A stretch of 64,000 nt of DNA from Desmodus rotundus. Taxonomy: Eukaryota > Chordata > Mammalia > Chiroptera > Phyllostomidae. Shown piece by piece: positions 10,960-22,059 of the stretch (position 1 is the first letter of the stretch; every line of letters starts with the position of its first letter). The stretch is from assembly GCF_022682495.2 (NCBI RefSeq), contig NC_071392.1, positions 70,764,097 through 70,828,096 of the forward strand, read 5' to 3'. The notes beneath the pieces were generated by a model, which saw only the letters and a program-made list of their open reading frames with translations, was not told the DNA's origin and made no database searches. The position numbers were made by a program, and so were the translations under genes.

Positions 10960-11668
10960 TTGACTATTATTTACTGTTAGGTTGTTTTTCATTTTGGTCA
11001 GGATATTGACATTTATACAGTGAAGGTGGAGAACACTCTCCTTACCATAAGGATCTGTCATATTGCCTTTTCATAACTATTTCCACTTCCCTCTCATTCA
11101 CCCCTCTGTTGACCCCTAGCAACCACGCTTCTCCATTTCAAGAATGTTCTGTAAATGAAATCACACAGTATGTAATCATTGGGATTCACTTTTTTCACTC
11201 AGCAAAGTCTCTGGAGAGTCATTCAGATTATTGGATGTATCAGCAGTTCATTCTTCTTTATGGCTGAGTATTATTCCATGGGTTGGATATACCACAGTTG
11301 GTTTAACCAATCATCCATGGAAGGACATCTGGGTTGTTTTCAGTTTTCGGCTATCACCAGCAAAGCTGCTATGAATATTCATATTCAGATTTTTGAGTGA
11401 ACATAAGTTTTCATTTCTCTGGTATAAATGTTTAGTAGTGCAGTCGCTAGGTTGCATGGTAGTTTCATGTTTAAGTTTTTAAAAAACTATCAAACTGATA
11501 TCCTGATTGGCTGCATCATTTTACATTCCTACCAGCAATGAATGAATGATAGAGTTTTCCATGTCCTTGCCAGCAGTTGGTGTTTTCCCTATTTTTTTTT
11601 TAATTTTAGTCATTCTGACAGGTGAATAGCTATGTCTCTTCATGGTTGTAATTGGCATTTCCCTAATG
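10960..11668 (-). repeat. L1 3' end in minus orientation (left of the hAT element)
   Basis: 'ttctttatggctgagtattattccatgg' at about 11253-11280, 'aaagctgctatgaatattcat' and 'attctgacaggtgaatagct' are the reverse complement of L1 ORF2 C-terminus and 3' UTR. The copy is interrupted at 11668 by a DNA transposon and resumes at 12200. Confidence 0.8.
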
Positions 11669-12191
11669 CAGCAGTTTTTAACCTTTTTCATCTCATGGCA
11701 CATATAGACTAATTACAAAAATGCTGTGGCACACCAAAAAATATATTATAATTTTTCCGGATCTGACAAAAAATAGATGTAATTTTAATTCTGTTACACC
11801 AGACAGCTATTGTTGTCCTGGCTGTTGTCATTTTTTTATTTGACAATCTAAGGGAAAAGAGGTCAATGCCCCTTACTAAATAGTCAGGTAGTTCATGCAT
11901 GTTTTAAAAATTCTTGCAGGCCTTAACCAGGTGGCTTGGTTGGTTGGAGAGTTGCCCCATACTCTAAAAGTTGGTGAGTTCAATTCCTGGAAAGGGAACA
12001 TACCTAGGTTGGGGGTTCAATCCCCAGTAAGAGTGTGTGCAGGATGCAACTGATCGATGTTTCTCTCTCACATCGATGTCTCTCTCTCTCCCTTGTTCAA
12101 TCTCTAAAATCAGTTAAAAAACAAAACATATCCTTGGGTGAGGATTTAAAAAAATTTTTTTTAATTATTGTGGCACACCAGAAAATCACTG
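11669..12191. mobile_element. Nonautonomous hAT element with 8-bp TSD, carrying a SINE
   Basis: Left end CAGCAGTTTTTAACCTTTTT and the reverse complement of the right end, CAGTGATTTTCTGGTGTGCC, are hAT-type termini starting with CAG; both are followed by a 'ggcaca'-type inner block. Flanking 8-bp copies are CCCTAATG (11661-11668) and CCCTAAGG (12192-12199), one mismatch. The target is L1 sequence that reads on across the insertion. A VES copy occupies about 11920-12135, leaving some 300 bp of hAT sequence and no transposase. Confidence 0.85.
11920..12135 (+). mobile_element. VES SINE (older variant) nested in the hAT element
   Basis: It has the tRNA-like head 'aaccaggtggcttggttggt', a B-box-like 'gagttcaattcctgg', a second 'gggttcaatccccagt', the 'catcgatgt' repeats and the 3' end 'tccttgggtgaggattt'. 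This variant shares its tail with the copy at 20985. Confidence 0.8.
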
Positions 12192-12199
12192 CCCTAAGG

Positions 12200-12410
12200 G
12201 ATTATTGATGTTGAACATCTTTTCATGCATTTATTTAACATTTGTATATGCTTTTTTTACCAAAATACAAACAAAAAAGGTAACTATATGAAGTGATGGG
12301 TGATAGATGGTGGTAATTATTTTACAATATATCAAATCATCATATAGTACAATTTAAATATAAAAAATTGTGTCAATTATATCTCAATAAAACAAGGCAA
12401 CAGAAAAAGC
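12200..12410. repeat. L1: end of minus part, then plus-strand 3' terminus
   Basis: 12200-12255 continues the minus-strand L1 ('gttgaacatcttttcatgc'). From about 12260 the sequence is a plus-strand L1 3' UTR end ('gtggtaattattttacaat', 'gtcaattatatctcaataaaa'). The arrangement inverted-then-forward fits a twin-primed L1 insertion whose inverted part starts near 10960; two separate L1 insertions are the alternative. Confidence 0.6.
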
Positions 12411-12419
12411 ATTACCAGC

Positions 12420-14602
12420 ACACCCTTAACTTTAGCTCATTCATTTCTTATTTTTTCTGATTTCCTTTGTATTCAAAGTTAGTACTACACAACTTAGAAA
12501 TAGTTTAATTTCTGCTTCCTCTTTGCTAATTTGGAGAGCAAAAAGCATGATTTATACTTCTTGTACTTTCCCATAACACATTCTACAGAGCTGGTTCTAA
12601 AGTGGGTGTGTATCTAACAAATATACCTAAATCAATTGATTGATTATTAAAGAATCGAAGAAATCACCAGAAATTATAAGTGATGGAAGAAACTTGGATT
12701 GGAGAACCATAAAACTTTTTTTTTATCATCAATATTTTGTTTTTAACCTTCAATATTTCAGACTTAAGGGTCACTGGAGGAAAGATTCAACAAGGCCCTG
12801 AGGAAGTATTCAGGAGACTGCATAAACTATTCTCCGTTCTTCACATGCATGTTATTATCTTTGAACCTAATAGTCTGAGGATATACTATTTAATTTTTTA
12901 AGTAATCTCTATTTACTTTAGCAACTCATTCTCACAGTTATGCTGATAATTCTTTAACCTACTGTACTTTATTAAAAAATCTCATATCAATATTTTTTCT
13001 TGAAGAATGAATTCATTTTTTATCCAGTAACAGACAATCCTTTCAGTCTCATTTTCCTCCACAGTACTCTTTGTTTTACTTCAATTTTCTATTTCAGTTT
13101 TGAAGACTTTATTGGATATACATTCTACTCTATTGACTTTCAGCTCCCTTGGGTCTCTTTGTAAGACACACAAAGGAGAAAAATATGGAAAGAAAGGTAA
13201 GAATCCACCATGAATATGTAAAATTGATTCTTTTTCTTGATTAGTTAGGCTTCCTTATGTTTAATGATATGACATTCAGGTTTTTGGAGTTTTAAAAACA
13301 TCTTTTTCTACACAGTCTGTTTTTACTTTTTATGTAGCTCTCTAGATACTTAGGAAGGCTTTTAGTTTTAATTTAGTGTTTAACTTCATATTCATAATAT
13401 TACATAACTCTCTTGATTTCCAATTTTTCTATACAGTTGACCTGTTAGTTTTCTACTAGGAAAGTTGATAAAATCCTTTTTCCTTTTCCCTTCTTTGGCA
13501 TTTCCTCTCCTGCCCACTTTTAGTAAAAAAAGATTGATTTTATTAGTGTTTTCTGTCCTTGAGTGTTTTGTATGTGTTGCTTTGGAGAAATATTATGTCA
13601 GATGGCTTATCATTTTATTTTATCATTTTATTTTTACCATGGCAGCACAAAGTTTTCTTTCTTTACATTTAAAAATCCAGTGATGTGACTAGGTTATGTC
13701 TCTCTATTGAGTTTTTAGATCATTTGCCCCTGGTAAATAGTGTGTCCTGTAGCTATTTATATTTAAATCTTCTTATATTTCAGAATTAAAAAATATATAT
13801 GTCTTTCAATGCTTGCATCTATTTTTTAGCTTCCTTTATTAGGGTCCCGCACTGCATTTGTTGGAGCTTATCTGACTGTCTTATAAACACATACATAGAC
13901 ATACGGGTATATACTCTCCACTATCCTTTTTAGTGCTCTATTCTTTTTCATTCCATTTTGTTTGCTTTTCTCATTTTTATCCCAAGGTTTTTTACTGTAC
14001 CCTCTTCAGGGTCTATTCTCTCTTTCTAAGTCTTTAAAATTTGATCTTCCTTTGTATGACAGCTTTTTAAGTTCTCCCTTCTTTCCTGAAGTCTGAAAGC
14101 TTTTATTTCATCTTCTCCTATTCTATTTTATCTCTTCAACTGAGTGCTTGCATTTCTACTTTGCAGTCTTCCTTCACAGGTGAATTTATGTCACTGTTTT
14201 ACCTAGTGACAAAATATATGATCATAATTTTTATGTGCTCAATGGCAGCATTTTCCAGTTGACTGTAATTCATCTGTTGGAAAAGAAAGAAATCTTTTCT
14301 TTCATTGTACTTTTATATTTATGCTATAAGAATTCCATGTTTATTAACCACTTATAAATAAGTTGAATTTTACTGAGCCAACTATGTCCAGAAGATAACA
14401 GAGTCTGCTTCTTGTAGCTTCTACAAGTCATGTGTGATTCTTTGTGTAGCTTCTTTTCCATTATCCTAAACCAAGACAGATCCAGGAGGATTTGTGCCAC
14501 CACCTTGCTCTTTTCAGTTGCTGCACAGACTGTTGTAATCAAAGGTAATAGCTTTTGCTATAGAACTCACTTTAAACACGAATTCTTCATCTTTAGAAAG
14601 TG
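12420..14602. other. AT-rich stretch, no gene identified
   Basis: About 2.2 kb, AT- and pyrimidine-rich on the plus strand, without a repeat I can name. Open frames are short. Confidence 0.45.
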
Positions 14603-14604
14603 TA

Positions 14605-14729
14605 TGGGGTGAGGCAAAAGTAGGTTTACAGTTGTGAGTACTTGAAACAGAGTTTATTCTGTAGTATTATTTATCAATTATTTTATTATTGTCCATATGA
14701 ACAACTGTACCTACTTTTGCCCCACCCTA
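14605..14729. mobile_element. Mariner-type miniature element (MITE)
   Basis: A 125-bp element with terminal inverted repeats of about 29 bp. The left end reads TGGGGTGAGGCAAAAGTAGG; the reverse complement of the right end reads TAGGGTGGGGCAAAAGTAGG, and both continue to 'acagttgt'. It is flanked by TA (14603-14604 and 14730-14731), the target duplication of Tc1/mariner elements. The AT-rich interior has no coding capacity. Confidence 0.88.
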
Positions 14730-14932
14730 TATATTAGCTGGCATTTAAAAAATCTGCTACCACCAGGCCTTCTCATCACTCTGCACTTACTACTTTTTAC
14801 ATCCTCCTGCAAATATTTCTAACCTTTATGCTTTTAGTAGCCCTTGCAATTTTGGTATGGAGTCTACAGATTATATTAGTCTAGTTTTGATGAAAATGCA
14901 ATTTATGTTTTGTTTTGTATTGTTTGTCATTC

Positions 14933-15503
14933 TGTTACCATAGGAAGCTATTGGAGCTTGGGCCTGTCTGGCCACTCTGGAGGGGTGGGCTTGGGGGCTG
15001 CATAGAGGGCGCAGGTGTGCCTGGATCCAGAAATGAGTGCCCTGCATACTCCAAATGGCCCCCCAGGATGTGTGAGTGTGCGGTGGCCAGTGTCAGGAGG
15101 CGGGCTGAGGCTGCAACATCTTCAGGCTTCCTGACAGTGGGTCCTGCAGCCCCACTCTCTGCACTACTGTAGAGAGCCAGGGAGCACCAGGGAGTCTCCC
15201 ATTGGTCAGGATGGTGCAAGGGAAGGTTCTTACACTGAGAGCGCTAAAACTAGCAAGATGAATGGAGAGGACCCAAGCATATCAAAAACTACAAAGATAA
15301 TTGGATAGAAAAAAAGCCCTCCCCTCCCTATTCCTATAGGAACCAATGGCTTGAGCAAGAAGAAGTTATGGGTCTTCGAGATGGGAATCTTTCATTTTCC
15401 CAGATCACCACACCTGAATAAACCTCTTTCCTTTTATACCAGCACCTGCCTCACACCTTTCACTTTTGTAGTGGCAGGTAGCCAAAACTGTGTTTCAGTT
15501 ACA
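14933..15503 (+). repeat. Proviral 5' LTR
   Basis: 571 bp, starting TGTTACCATAGG and ending about GTTACA. It aligns along its length with 19271-19913. A polyadenylation signal AATAAA is at 15417-15422. The U3 carries about one and a half copies of a 39-40 bp tandem unit (about 15254-15310), fewer than the 3' LTR. Confidence 0.85.
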
Positions 15504-16139
15504 GTTTTTGGCAATGCAGATGGGCCAGCGTGGACCTCAGTAACTCCTGGAGGACCTGGGCTGGGGTCCCAGCTGCCTTTGGCAGGCCATCCCTGGAGCA
15601 GGACTGTGGGGACTTCCCAGGAGCTGCTGAGAGCTTTTCTCGGGGAATTTCCCTGCATTCCTTCTCAAGGTGTCAGCTGCCTAAAATGCTTGCCTGGTGA
15701 AAGGAAATGGGTTTCTGGGAAGCAGAGGGACAGAAAGACTGGGTATGTTGAATTGGTATGCATACCAGGGGTCTTCTGTCTCTGCCACTTGAGCTTCGTG
15801 GCACTTGGGTCCAGTTAGGACCATTTGCATTACTGATTGGTAGGCTATGCCTGCTGCTCGGGCTTTGTGCTACTTGGGCTTCATGCTACTTGGGTTTGTG
15901 CCACTCGGACTTCATGCCATTTGGGTCCAGTCAGATCTGCTTGTGGTCTTAGCTTGCAGGAAATAAGATGATAGGACTTGCTCGTGAGTGCTCATTTGGA
16001 CTAATGGAATTATGGATCCAAGTTTTGTTCGTATGTTCCCACTTTGTCTAGGGTCTTTCTGTTATTATGGTTTTGGGTTTGTACTTTTGTGCCATCAGAG
16101 CTTGCTTTATTTTGATTACTGAAGGGAGCCCACTGGGCC

Positions 16140-17535
16140 AAATTTTAGCAGATTGATCCTACAGCTATGACCCAATGACAAAGAAGGAATTGGTTTTCCA
16201 TTGTGACACAGCTTGGCCTATGCATATTTTAGACTACATGAAAAAGGGCCTCTAAATGGTTTCCTAAATCACTACACCATCATACAGTTGGAATGGTTTT
16301 GCCAATAGTGAGGGAAATGGAACAAAATCCTTAATATCCAGGCATTTATATCTTTACACAATAAGGATTCAGCAAAGAAAAGGAAACAACCTAATGATGC
16401 AGAGAAGGGAATTGGCTTCAAAACCCCTCCCTGATGGTAAAACACAGGAAGAAAAGGGAAATGAAGAAATGAGTCCCTTTAATGTCCTGAACCAGGGGGA
16501 CATAGGATTAGCTGCAGGAAGATTTCCTCCATCACCACCCCCACTGCTACATACCCCTGAAATAGGGCCCAGGAGGGCACCAGCCCCAATCCTGTCTGAT
16601 GAAAGAATTATCTCCCCTTGAAGACCTGGAAGGGCACACAATTTAGCCAGGGAGCTTTCCTATCTGGAGCAGGACAATTCCCTTTGAGGCAATACTCTAT
16701 AGGCAGAATAAACCAGGAAAGCCAGCCTGCTGGCTCCTATTGTGCTCCATAGTCCACTTCAGGTTTACTGATTGGAAGAAATCTATCCCCTCATATAGGG
16801 AGATTCTTAAAAAATGTCAGATAAACAACAATTTAAAAAATGGCAGATGTTATCACCTCCATTTTTGCCACTCACCATCTACACTGGGCAGACGTATATA
16901 GGCTCTCCTTAACACCTTGCTAATGGCAGGTAAAATGATGGTACTTATAGATTAGCCTAAGGAAGAGACTCATCGCCTCCATCAACAGAATCCCAACGGG
17001 ATCCTCCCCCAACCCAGCTGGGGCAATTTCCTTGACAGAGTCCAACTGGGACCTGAATAGTGGGGACCTAGCCTTTCTAGAATATTACAAGATGCATATA
17101 AGAAGGGCTTAAGAAAGGGATACATAAACAAAAGAGCTTGAATATGATGATACAGGCCATACAACAGAAACCAAATGAAGACCCTTCTGAATTTTTAGAA
17201 AGGATCTATCGAAAGCATATTGATGCTGACCCACAGACACCAGAAAATGTTTGGATTTGTGACTTTTATTGGACAAAATACCCCAGATATCAGAAGGAAG
17301 CTCCAAAGTTTAGACGGGACGCTGGGAATGAATCCCTTCCAGCTGGTGGACCTAGTCTTTAAAGTTTACCATGTCCAGGAAACAAGGAGACTAAAGCGGG
17401 CTGCTGTTTTGTTAGGAACAGTGCAGGGAAACCAGAAGGAGAGGCAGGGGCCTGAAAGAAAAAAGGAAAAACCCACTAGGAAGAGGAAGGCCATTGGAAA
17501 AAGGACTGCCTGAAACTCAAAAAGAAAAATAAAAA
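16140..17535 (+). pseudogene. Proviral gag remnant
   Basis: A proline-rich segment (PPSPPP, about 16529-16546) is followed by capsid-like sequence. At about 17133-17360 lies the most conserved part, with 'PNEDPSEFLERIYRK' in one frame and 'FIGQNTPDIRRKLQSLDG' in the next, resembling the major homology region and the following helices of gammaretroviral capsid. A lysine/arginine-rich stretch and the end of a CCHC zinc knuckle (GHWKKDC, about 17488-17510, another frame) mark nucleocapsid. The need to change frame shows the gene is dead. Confidence 0.75.
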
Positions 17536-17639
17536 GGATAGAAACCCTCACTGAGAAATGTTAGAAAGGAATGATGACTCTGATGGTGAATGAGGGGTCC
17601 AGGGGCTCTCCTAGACACCTCCCAACCAATTACTATTTA

Positions 17640-17800
17640 CCCACAGGAGCCCTAGGTACAATCGACAGTGGGGAATAAGCTAATTGACTTCCTTGTAGAT
17701 ATGGGAGCTACATGCTTAGTATTAAATACAAAACTAACCAAGAAAAGTTCAGCTGCAGAGTTGGTTACTAAGTGACCGGACAATTACAAAAGCAAGCATT
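17640..17800 (+). pseudogene. Proviral protease remnant
   Basis: One frame reads LVDMGATC around 17692-17715, the aspartic-protease active-site loop with the residue after the catalytic aspartate changed from the usual Thr/Ser to Met. A stop codon follows near 17772. Confidence 0.65.
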
Positions 17801-18119
17801 CCATCAACCTCTAGAATGCCAGCTTGGGGATCAAAACCTTACACATAGTTTTCTCTATGTGCCAGACTACTCCGTTTTATTGTGGGTTGAGATTTACTTT
17901 GTAAATTACCTGCACAAATAACTTTTTCCTCTGACAGCAGCAGTTATGTTTAGGAGTTTTGCCAGAACATGCTCTTCAGCCCTAGGTTCTCTTGACTTGC
18001 CCAAAATGACCCAGAGGTGAACTCTTCCCCCCTGAGATCTATAAGCAGTCGACTGAGCTTTTTGGGCTGATGGGACCTGAGGTAGGGTGGTTAATATCCA
18101 ACCCATACAAATTTACTTA

Positions 18120-18850
18120 AAAGAAGGGGCACAGATCCCAGGGAAAAAATAATACTCTCTTAAAAAGGAAGCTATAGATGGAATTCAATTAGTATTGCAG
18201 AAACTCTTAAAATCAGTATTAATTTGGCCATGCCAGTTTCCCTATAACACCCCCATTTTGCCAGTCAAAAAGCTTCAAAGACCATTATTTACTTCAGAAA
18301 TCTTACAGAAGATAGGACAGACACTACAGATTCAATGAAAATTACATGCATCTTGGAGACCCCAATCTATGGGGAAGACTGAGAAAATGAGCTACATAAT
18401 TTAAAAACCCTGGTGAAAATATGCCAGGAAACACATTTGAAATGGGACCAGGCACTCCCTACTGCCTTGCTCTGGATTAGGGTAATGCCTGAAGCAGGCT
18501 GAAATTAAGCCCTTTAAAATAGTTACAGAAGACCCCTGCAATGTTTCAGGAATACCCCCTTTAAATTTAGAACATGAATTAAAAGTCAATACGTACAACG
18601 TTTAGACCAAACCCAACAACTTTGCACAAGTTTGCTCATTGCAAGTCTATCTATCCATCTTAGGAGCCCTTACACGCGTTCCAGCCAGGCGACCAGTCTT
18701 ACTAAAGACTTGGAAGACTCAAGGTTCTGAACAGCAGTGAGCCAAACAATGGGCCAGTCCCTACGATGTCCTGCTGACAACACTCTCTTCCCTAAGGCTC
18801 ACAGGAATCAAACCTTAGGTCCTACAAACACATATCAAGTGAGTGACACC
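18120..18850 (+). pseudogene. Proviral pol remnant: RT start joined to integrase end
   Basis: About 18150-18275 resembles the beginning of gammaretroviral reverse transcriptase (CQFPYNTPILPVKK in one frame). From about 18390 the frame resembles the end of the integrase core (ICQETHLKWDQALPTAL), and 18670-18840 resembles the integrase C-terminal domain and its stop. The RT catalytic region, RNase H and most of integrase are missing, so over 2 kb of pol appears to have been lost between about 18290 and 18390. Confidence 0.6.
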
Positions 18851-19270
18851 TGAGGAGGACTCAGATCTTGTGCTGCTGTTGATACTACAAGGGAAAGACG
18901 TACCTGCACTCGTGAAAGAGGTTTAAAATTCCCTTTTTGGAAAGGAACAGCGCCTCCCAAAGTCTCACCTTGGAAGCCCACCTGTAACAGTCTCTTCAAA
19001 CATGAAGCAGTCTACCAGCTTCACTTGTTCAGCAGGGCCATCCTCCAGACACTGCATATGCTGCTCTCTGAAGACAGCAATCCTCCTCCCTCACGTAAGG
19101 GCTTCCCTCTATTCTTGACCCACTTCTTCCTTTAGTAGATAGCAATAACTCTGGACCTGGGTATAGGAAAGACTATACTCCTCGACAGCAGGGAGAAACT
19201 ACAGAAGATGTGACCTCCATTCATTTACCCTTATGAGGTTACAAGGGTCCAGAGTTTTGAAAGGGGGAAT
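18851..19270 (+). other. Provirus 3' internal region with polypurine tract
   Basis: No env is recognisable in the 400 bp between integrase and the 3' LTR. The purine tract GAAAGGGGGAA (about 19259-19269) lies directly before the LTR, where plus-strand DNA synthesis starts in retroviruses. Confidence 0.65.
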
Positions 19271-19913
19271 TATTATCATAGACAGCCAATAGTTGGAGTG
19301 AAGGCCTGGCTGGCCACTTTGGGGGTGCAGACTATGCAAGGGGGACATGGGTGCACCAGGATCCAGGGCTGTCCCATGGATTGCACCCAGCTCCCCCAGA
19401 TTTGTGGGCTCCATTTTCAGTGTCAGGAGGTCAGCTGGGGGCTGTACATCCCCAGGCTGCCTGATGGTGGGTCCTGCAGTGCCCCTTCTCCACTACCGTA
19501 GACAGGGAATGCTGGGGAGTCACCCAATTGGTCAAGATGGTGCAGTGGAAGGTTCTTGCAGTGAGCATGCCAAAAACTAGAAAGATGAATGGACAGGACC
19601 CAAGCACCCTGAACGCTTAGAAAGATAAATGGATAAGGGCCAAGCACATCAAAAGCTAGAAAAATAAATGAACAGGACACGAGAGTGATAAAAAGCTAGC
19701 AAGATAATTGGATAGAAAATAAAAAGCCCTCCCCCGCCCCCATCATATGAGAGCCACAGGCTTGAGCAGGAAGGAGGGATGGTCTTTAAGAGAGGAGTCC
19801 ACCATTCTCCCAGGTCACGGCACCTGAGTAAACCTCTTACCCTTTGCACCAGTACCTGACTCATGAGTTTGTCTTTTGTTGTGGTAGGCAGCCGAACCTG
19901 TGTTTTGGTTAAA
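19271..19913 (+). repeat. Proviral 3' LTR with expanded U3 repeat
   Basis: 643 bp, starting TATTATCATAGAC, which aligns with the 5' LTR start. It is 72 bp longer than the 5' LTR because of additional 39-40 bp units at 19581-19720. The polyadenylation signal has become AGTAAA (19827-19832). Confidence 0.85.
19581..19720 (+). repeat. 39-40 bp tandem repeat in the 3' LTR U3
   Basis: Three full units (19581-19620, 19621-19659, 19660-19699) and a partial fourth each begin 'aa(a/g)ataaatgga'-like and end 'gcttag/gctag'. The corresponding place in the 5' LTR has one full and one partial unit. Confidence 0.8.
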
Positions 19914-19917
19914 ATTC

Positions 19918-20984
19918 TTTGTGTTGCTTTTGTACATTTTCCAGAAAGAGAAAGAGAAAGATGTGAATTGAAATACCCATGTTCAAACCAGAAAAGTTTC
20001 TATTATCTATTTTGGTATGAAAACTATCTTTTATTAATATTGCATAGGATTGTAGTTGTAATTGTAAAACTAGCTATTGCACAACTGGCTCATATTTAAT
20101 TCAACAACTGAGATCATCGACTGTTTCATATTATTAACTATTATTCCAGATCTTTACTTCATATACTTATGTGACTGATATATTGAGGAATGTAGAATTT
20201 TAGTATATCCTTGATAAATTCCATTGTTGAATTTTAGCATATTGACATAATTATGTACTTTGATAAAGCATTATCTCTTGTGTTCTGTTATTTGTGTGGA
20301 TGTGTTTTTCATTATTATTTTGACACTGAGAAGAACTATTACTCCTCCTGAACCAAGTACTATGTTTTACATTAAGTATTTCTACAAATGGCCTTCTTTC
20401 CCTTCTCTTGAAAGCTGTTAGAAAACTTAAAACCTAATTTTTGATTCACTTAAGATAGGTGAACTCATCACAATGCTATGCATTTTAATTTTAGCTCTAC
20501 TTTTTAATTCAGATACGTTTAAATTTGTGTAATTTAGTCATTTTTGTCACCATATATCAACTGTAATTCTTTCTGCAATAGTTCTCTCCTTCCCAGGTTT
20601 TGAAAACCCTAAAATTTGATGCTCATAGTAATTGATTCAGAATGTTAATAAACATGTTTAACTTCTTGAATAATACAGAGTCAAATTGACATTAACCCTT
20701 TGTTAAGATTTTCTTTGGGTATGCTTATTCAGTTGTAAGCCCATAAACTATTCTTCATTCTTTTTTTTTATCTTATCCCCAGGGTTTCTAGGAGCTTTTC
20801 TGTCAAAGGCACTGCAGAGATCATAATCTCTACTTACCAGATTAGTGTTCCTTGGGAAAAAAAACAACAACCAAGCACATGGAAATTACCTTTAAAATAC
20901 TGAATTAATTAAAGGATATTTAAATAATAAAGTAAGGTTCAAATGATAAAAGTTATTCACAAGCTTGCTCCCAAAATATGTGCT
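19918..20984. other. AT-rich stretch, nothing identified
   Basis: About 1 kb after the provirus with no gene or nameable repeat. Confidence 0.5.
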
Positions 20985-21228
20985 TATGATTTTTTTTTAT
21001 CCTCACGCAAGGACAATATTTTCATTGCTTTTAGAGAGAAAGAAAGTGCGTGGGTGGTGGGCAGAGAAAAAGGGAAGGTCAATCATAGGTCAAGTTGCCT
21101 CTCATATGTGCCCTGATGGGGCACTGAACCCGTAACCTAGGCATGTGCCCTTGAATGTGAATTGAACCTGTGCACTTGCAGTTCACAGAGTGACACTCCA
21201 AGCCACTGAGCCACACTGGTCACAGCTA
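20985..21228 (-). mobile_element. VES SINE (older variant), minus strand
   Basis: 'atcctcacgcaaggacaatat' at the left is the reverse of the 'gggtgaggat' tail; then a GA-rich block, 'caagttgcctctcatatgtg', 'gcactgaacccgtaacctag', and the tRNA-like head 'ccactgagccacactggtca' at the right. It is more diverged than the VES copies with clear TSDs. Confidence 0.8.
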
Positions 21229-21848
21229 CCTGTTTATGTTTTGCATCAGGTGAAAAAAAAAACATGTCATCCTTTACCCATCCGAAGCCTCCTTCATTCT
21301 ATCTTTTTCAAATGCTACCCACAGTATTTCTATGATCAGAAATGCATCACAGAAAAGGAAGTAACTTGCCTTGACCTAGATGCTCTTTGCAATTCACCTA
21401 AACTGTAAACATACCCCTCTTTCCTCCTTCTACTTCTTTTTCTGGGCCTTTAAAAACTTTTCTCTATACTTTTAGTTCTCACTTCCTTATTCATTCATTT
21501 GTTCATTCATTCATTAGTGGAAGCTCAGTTAACTTGAGGCTTTAGCTTTCCTAACACTATTATCTCTAGTCTTCACATTTATTCATAAGATAGGGACTTT
21601 GCCATCTTTTATTTATGCCCTTCTAACATCTGAGCCCATGATCACATGTAAACCACAGTTATTTTATTTAGTGAGTCACCCTTTTCTTCTCAGTGAAACT
21701 TACGCATGCATGGTTAGAATTTTATGTCCTGGAGCCTACCCCCTCCTTGTTTGTAGATATTCCAGCATCCGAATCATTGCCATCTGTAAACTTTATGAAG
21801 TCTTCTATCTCCTATTTTCTCTGTGAAATATCCAGTCTTGTTTTACTT
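21229..21848. other. No gene; short TTCA repeat
   Basis: Contains a short (TTCA)n run at about 21488-21516. Nothing else was recognised. Confidence 0.4.
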
Positions 21849-21849
21849 T

Positions 21850-22052
21850 TTTTGAATTTTAAAAAATATGCTTATTGATTTTAGAGAGAGAGAAACATTG
21901 ATGTGAGAGAGAAACATCAGTAGGTTGCCTCCCGTATTTTCCCTGCTTAACGGTCAAACCCACAATGCAGGTCTGAGCTCTGACCGGGAATCCAACCCAC
22001 ACCCTTCTGGTGTCCCAGCGACTCCAACCCACTGAGCCACACCAGCCAGGGC
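21850..22052 (-). mobile_element. VES SINE, minus strand
   Basis: 'atgcttattgattttagagag' at the left, two 'gagaaacat' motifs, 'gaccgggaatccaacccaca' and the head 'cactgagccacaccagccag' at the right. Confidence 0.88.
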
Positions 22053-22059
22053 ACAATTA

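Larger units (their letters stand above)
14933..19913 (+). mobile_element. Endogenous gammaretrovirus-like provirus, internally deleted
   Basis: Two diverged LTRs (14933-15503 and 19271-19913) flank about 3.8 kb of internal sequence with remnants of gag, protease, a little reverse transcriptase and the end of integrase, but no recognisable env. A 4-bp duplication ATTC stands at 14929-14932 and 19914-19917, the size usual for gammaretroviruses. A purine-rich tract precedes the 3' LTR. All frames are broken by stops and frameshifts, so it is a non-functional fossil. LTR divergence and the length difference show it is not a recent insertion. The primer-binding site after 15503 could not be assigned to a tRNA. 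Confidence 0.88.

Noticed and set aside
15351..15818. 155-codon open frame
   Set aside because: It spans the end of the proviral 5' LTR and the untranslated leader; no gag-like or other motif was seen.
17138..17513. Possible domesticated gag gene
   Set aside because: The capsid-like segment changes frame, and stops follow in each frame; no long intact ORF remains.
19581..19720. CRISPR-like array
   Set aside because: The units are contiguous diverged tandem repeats within an LTR, without spacers, in a mammalian genome.
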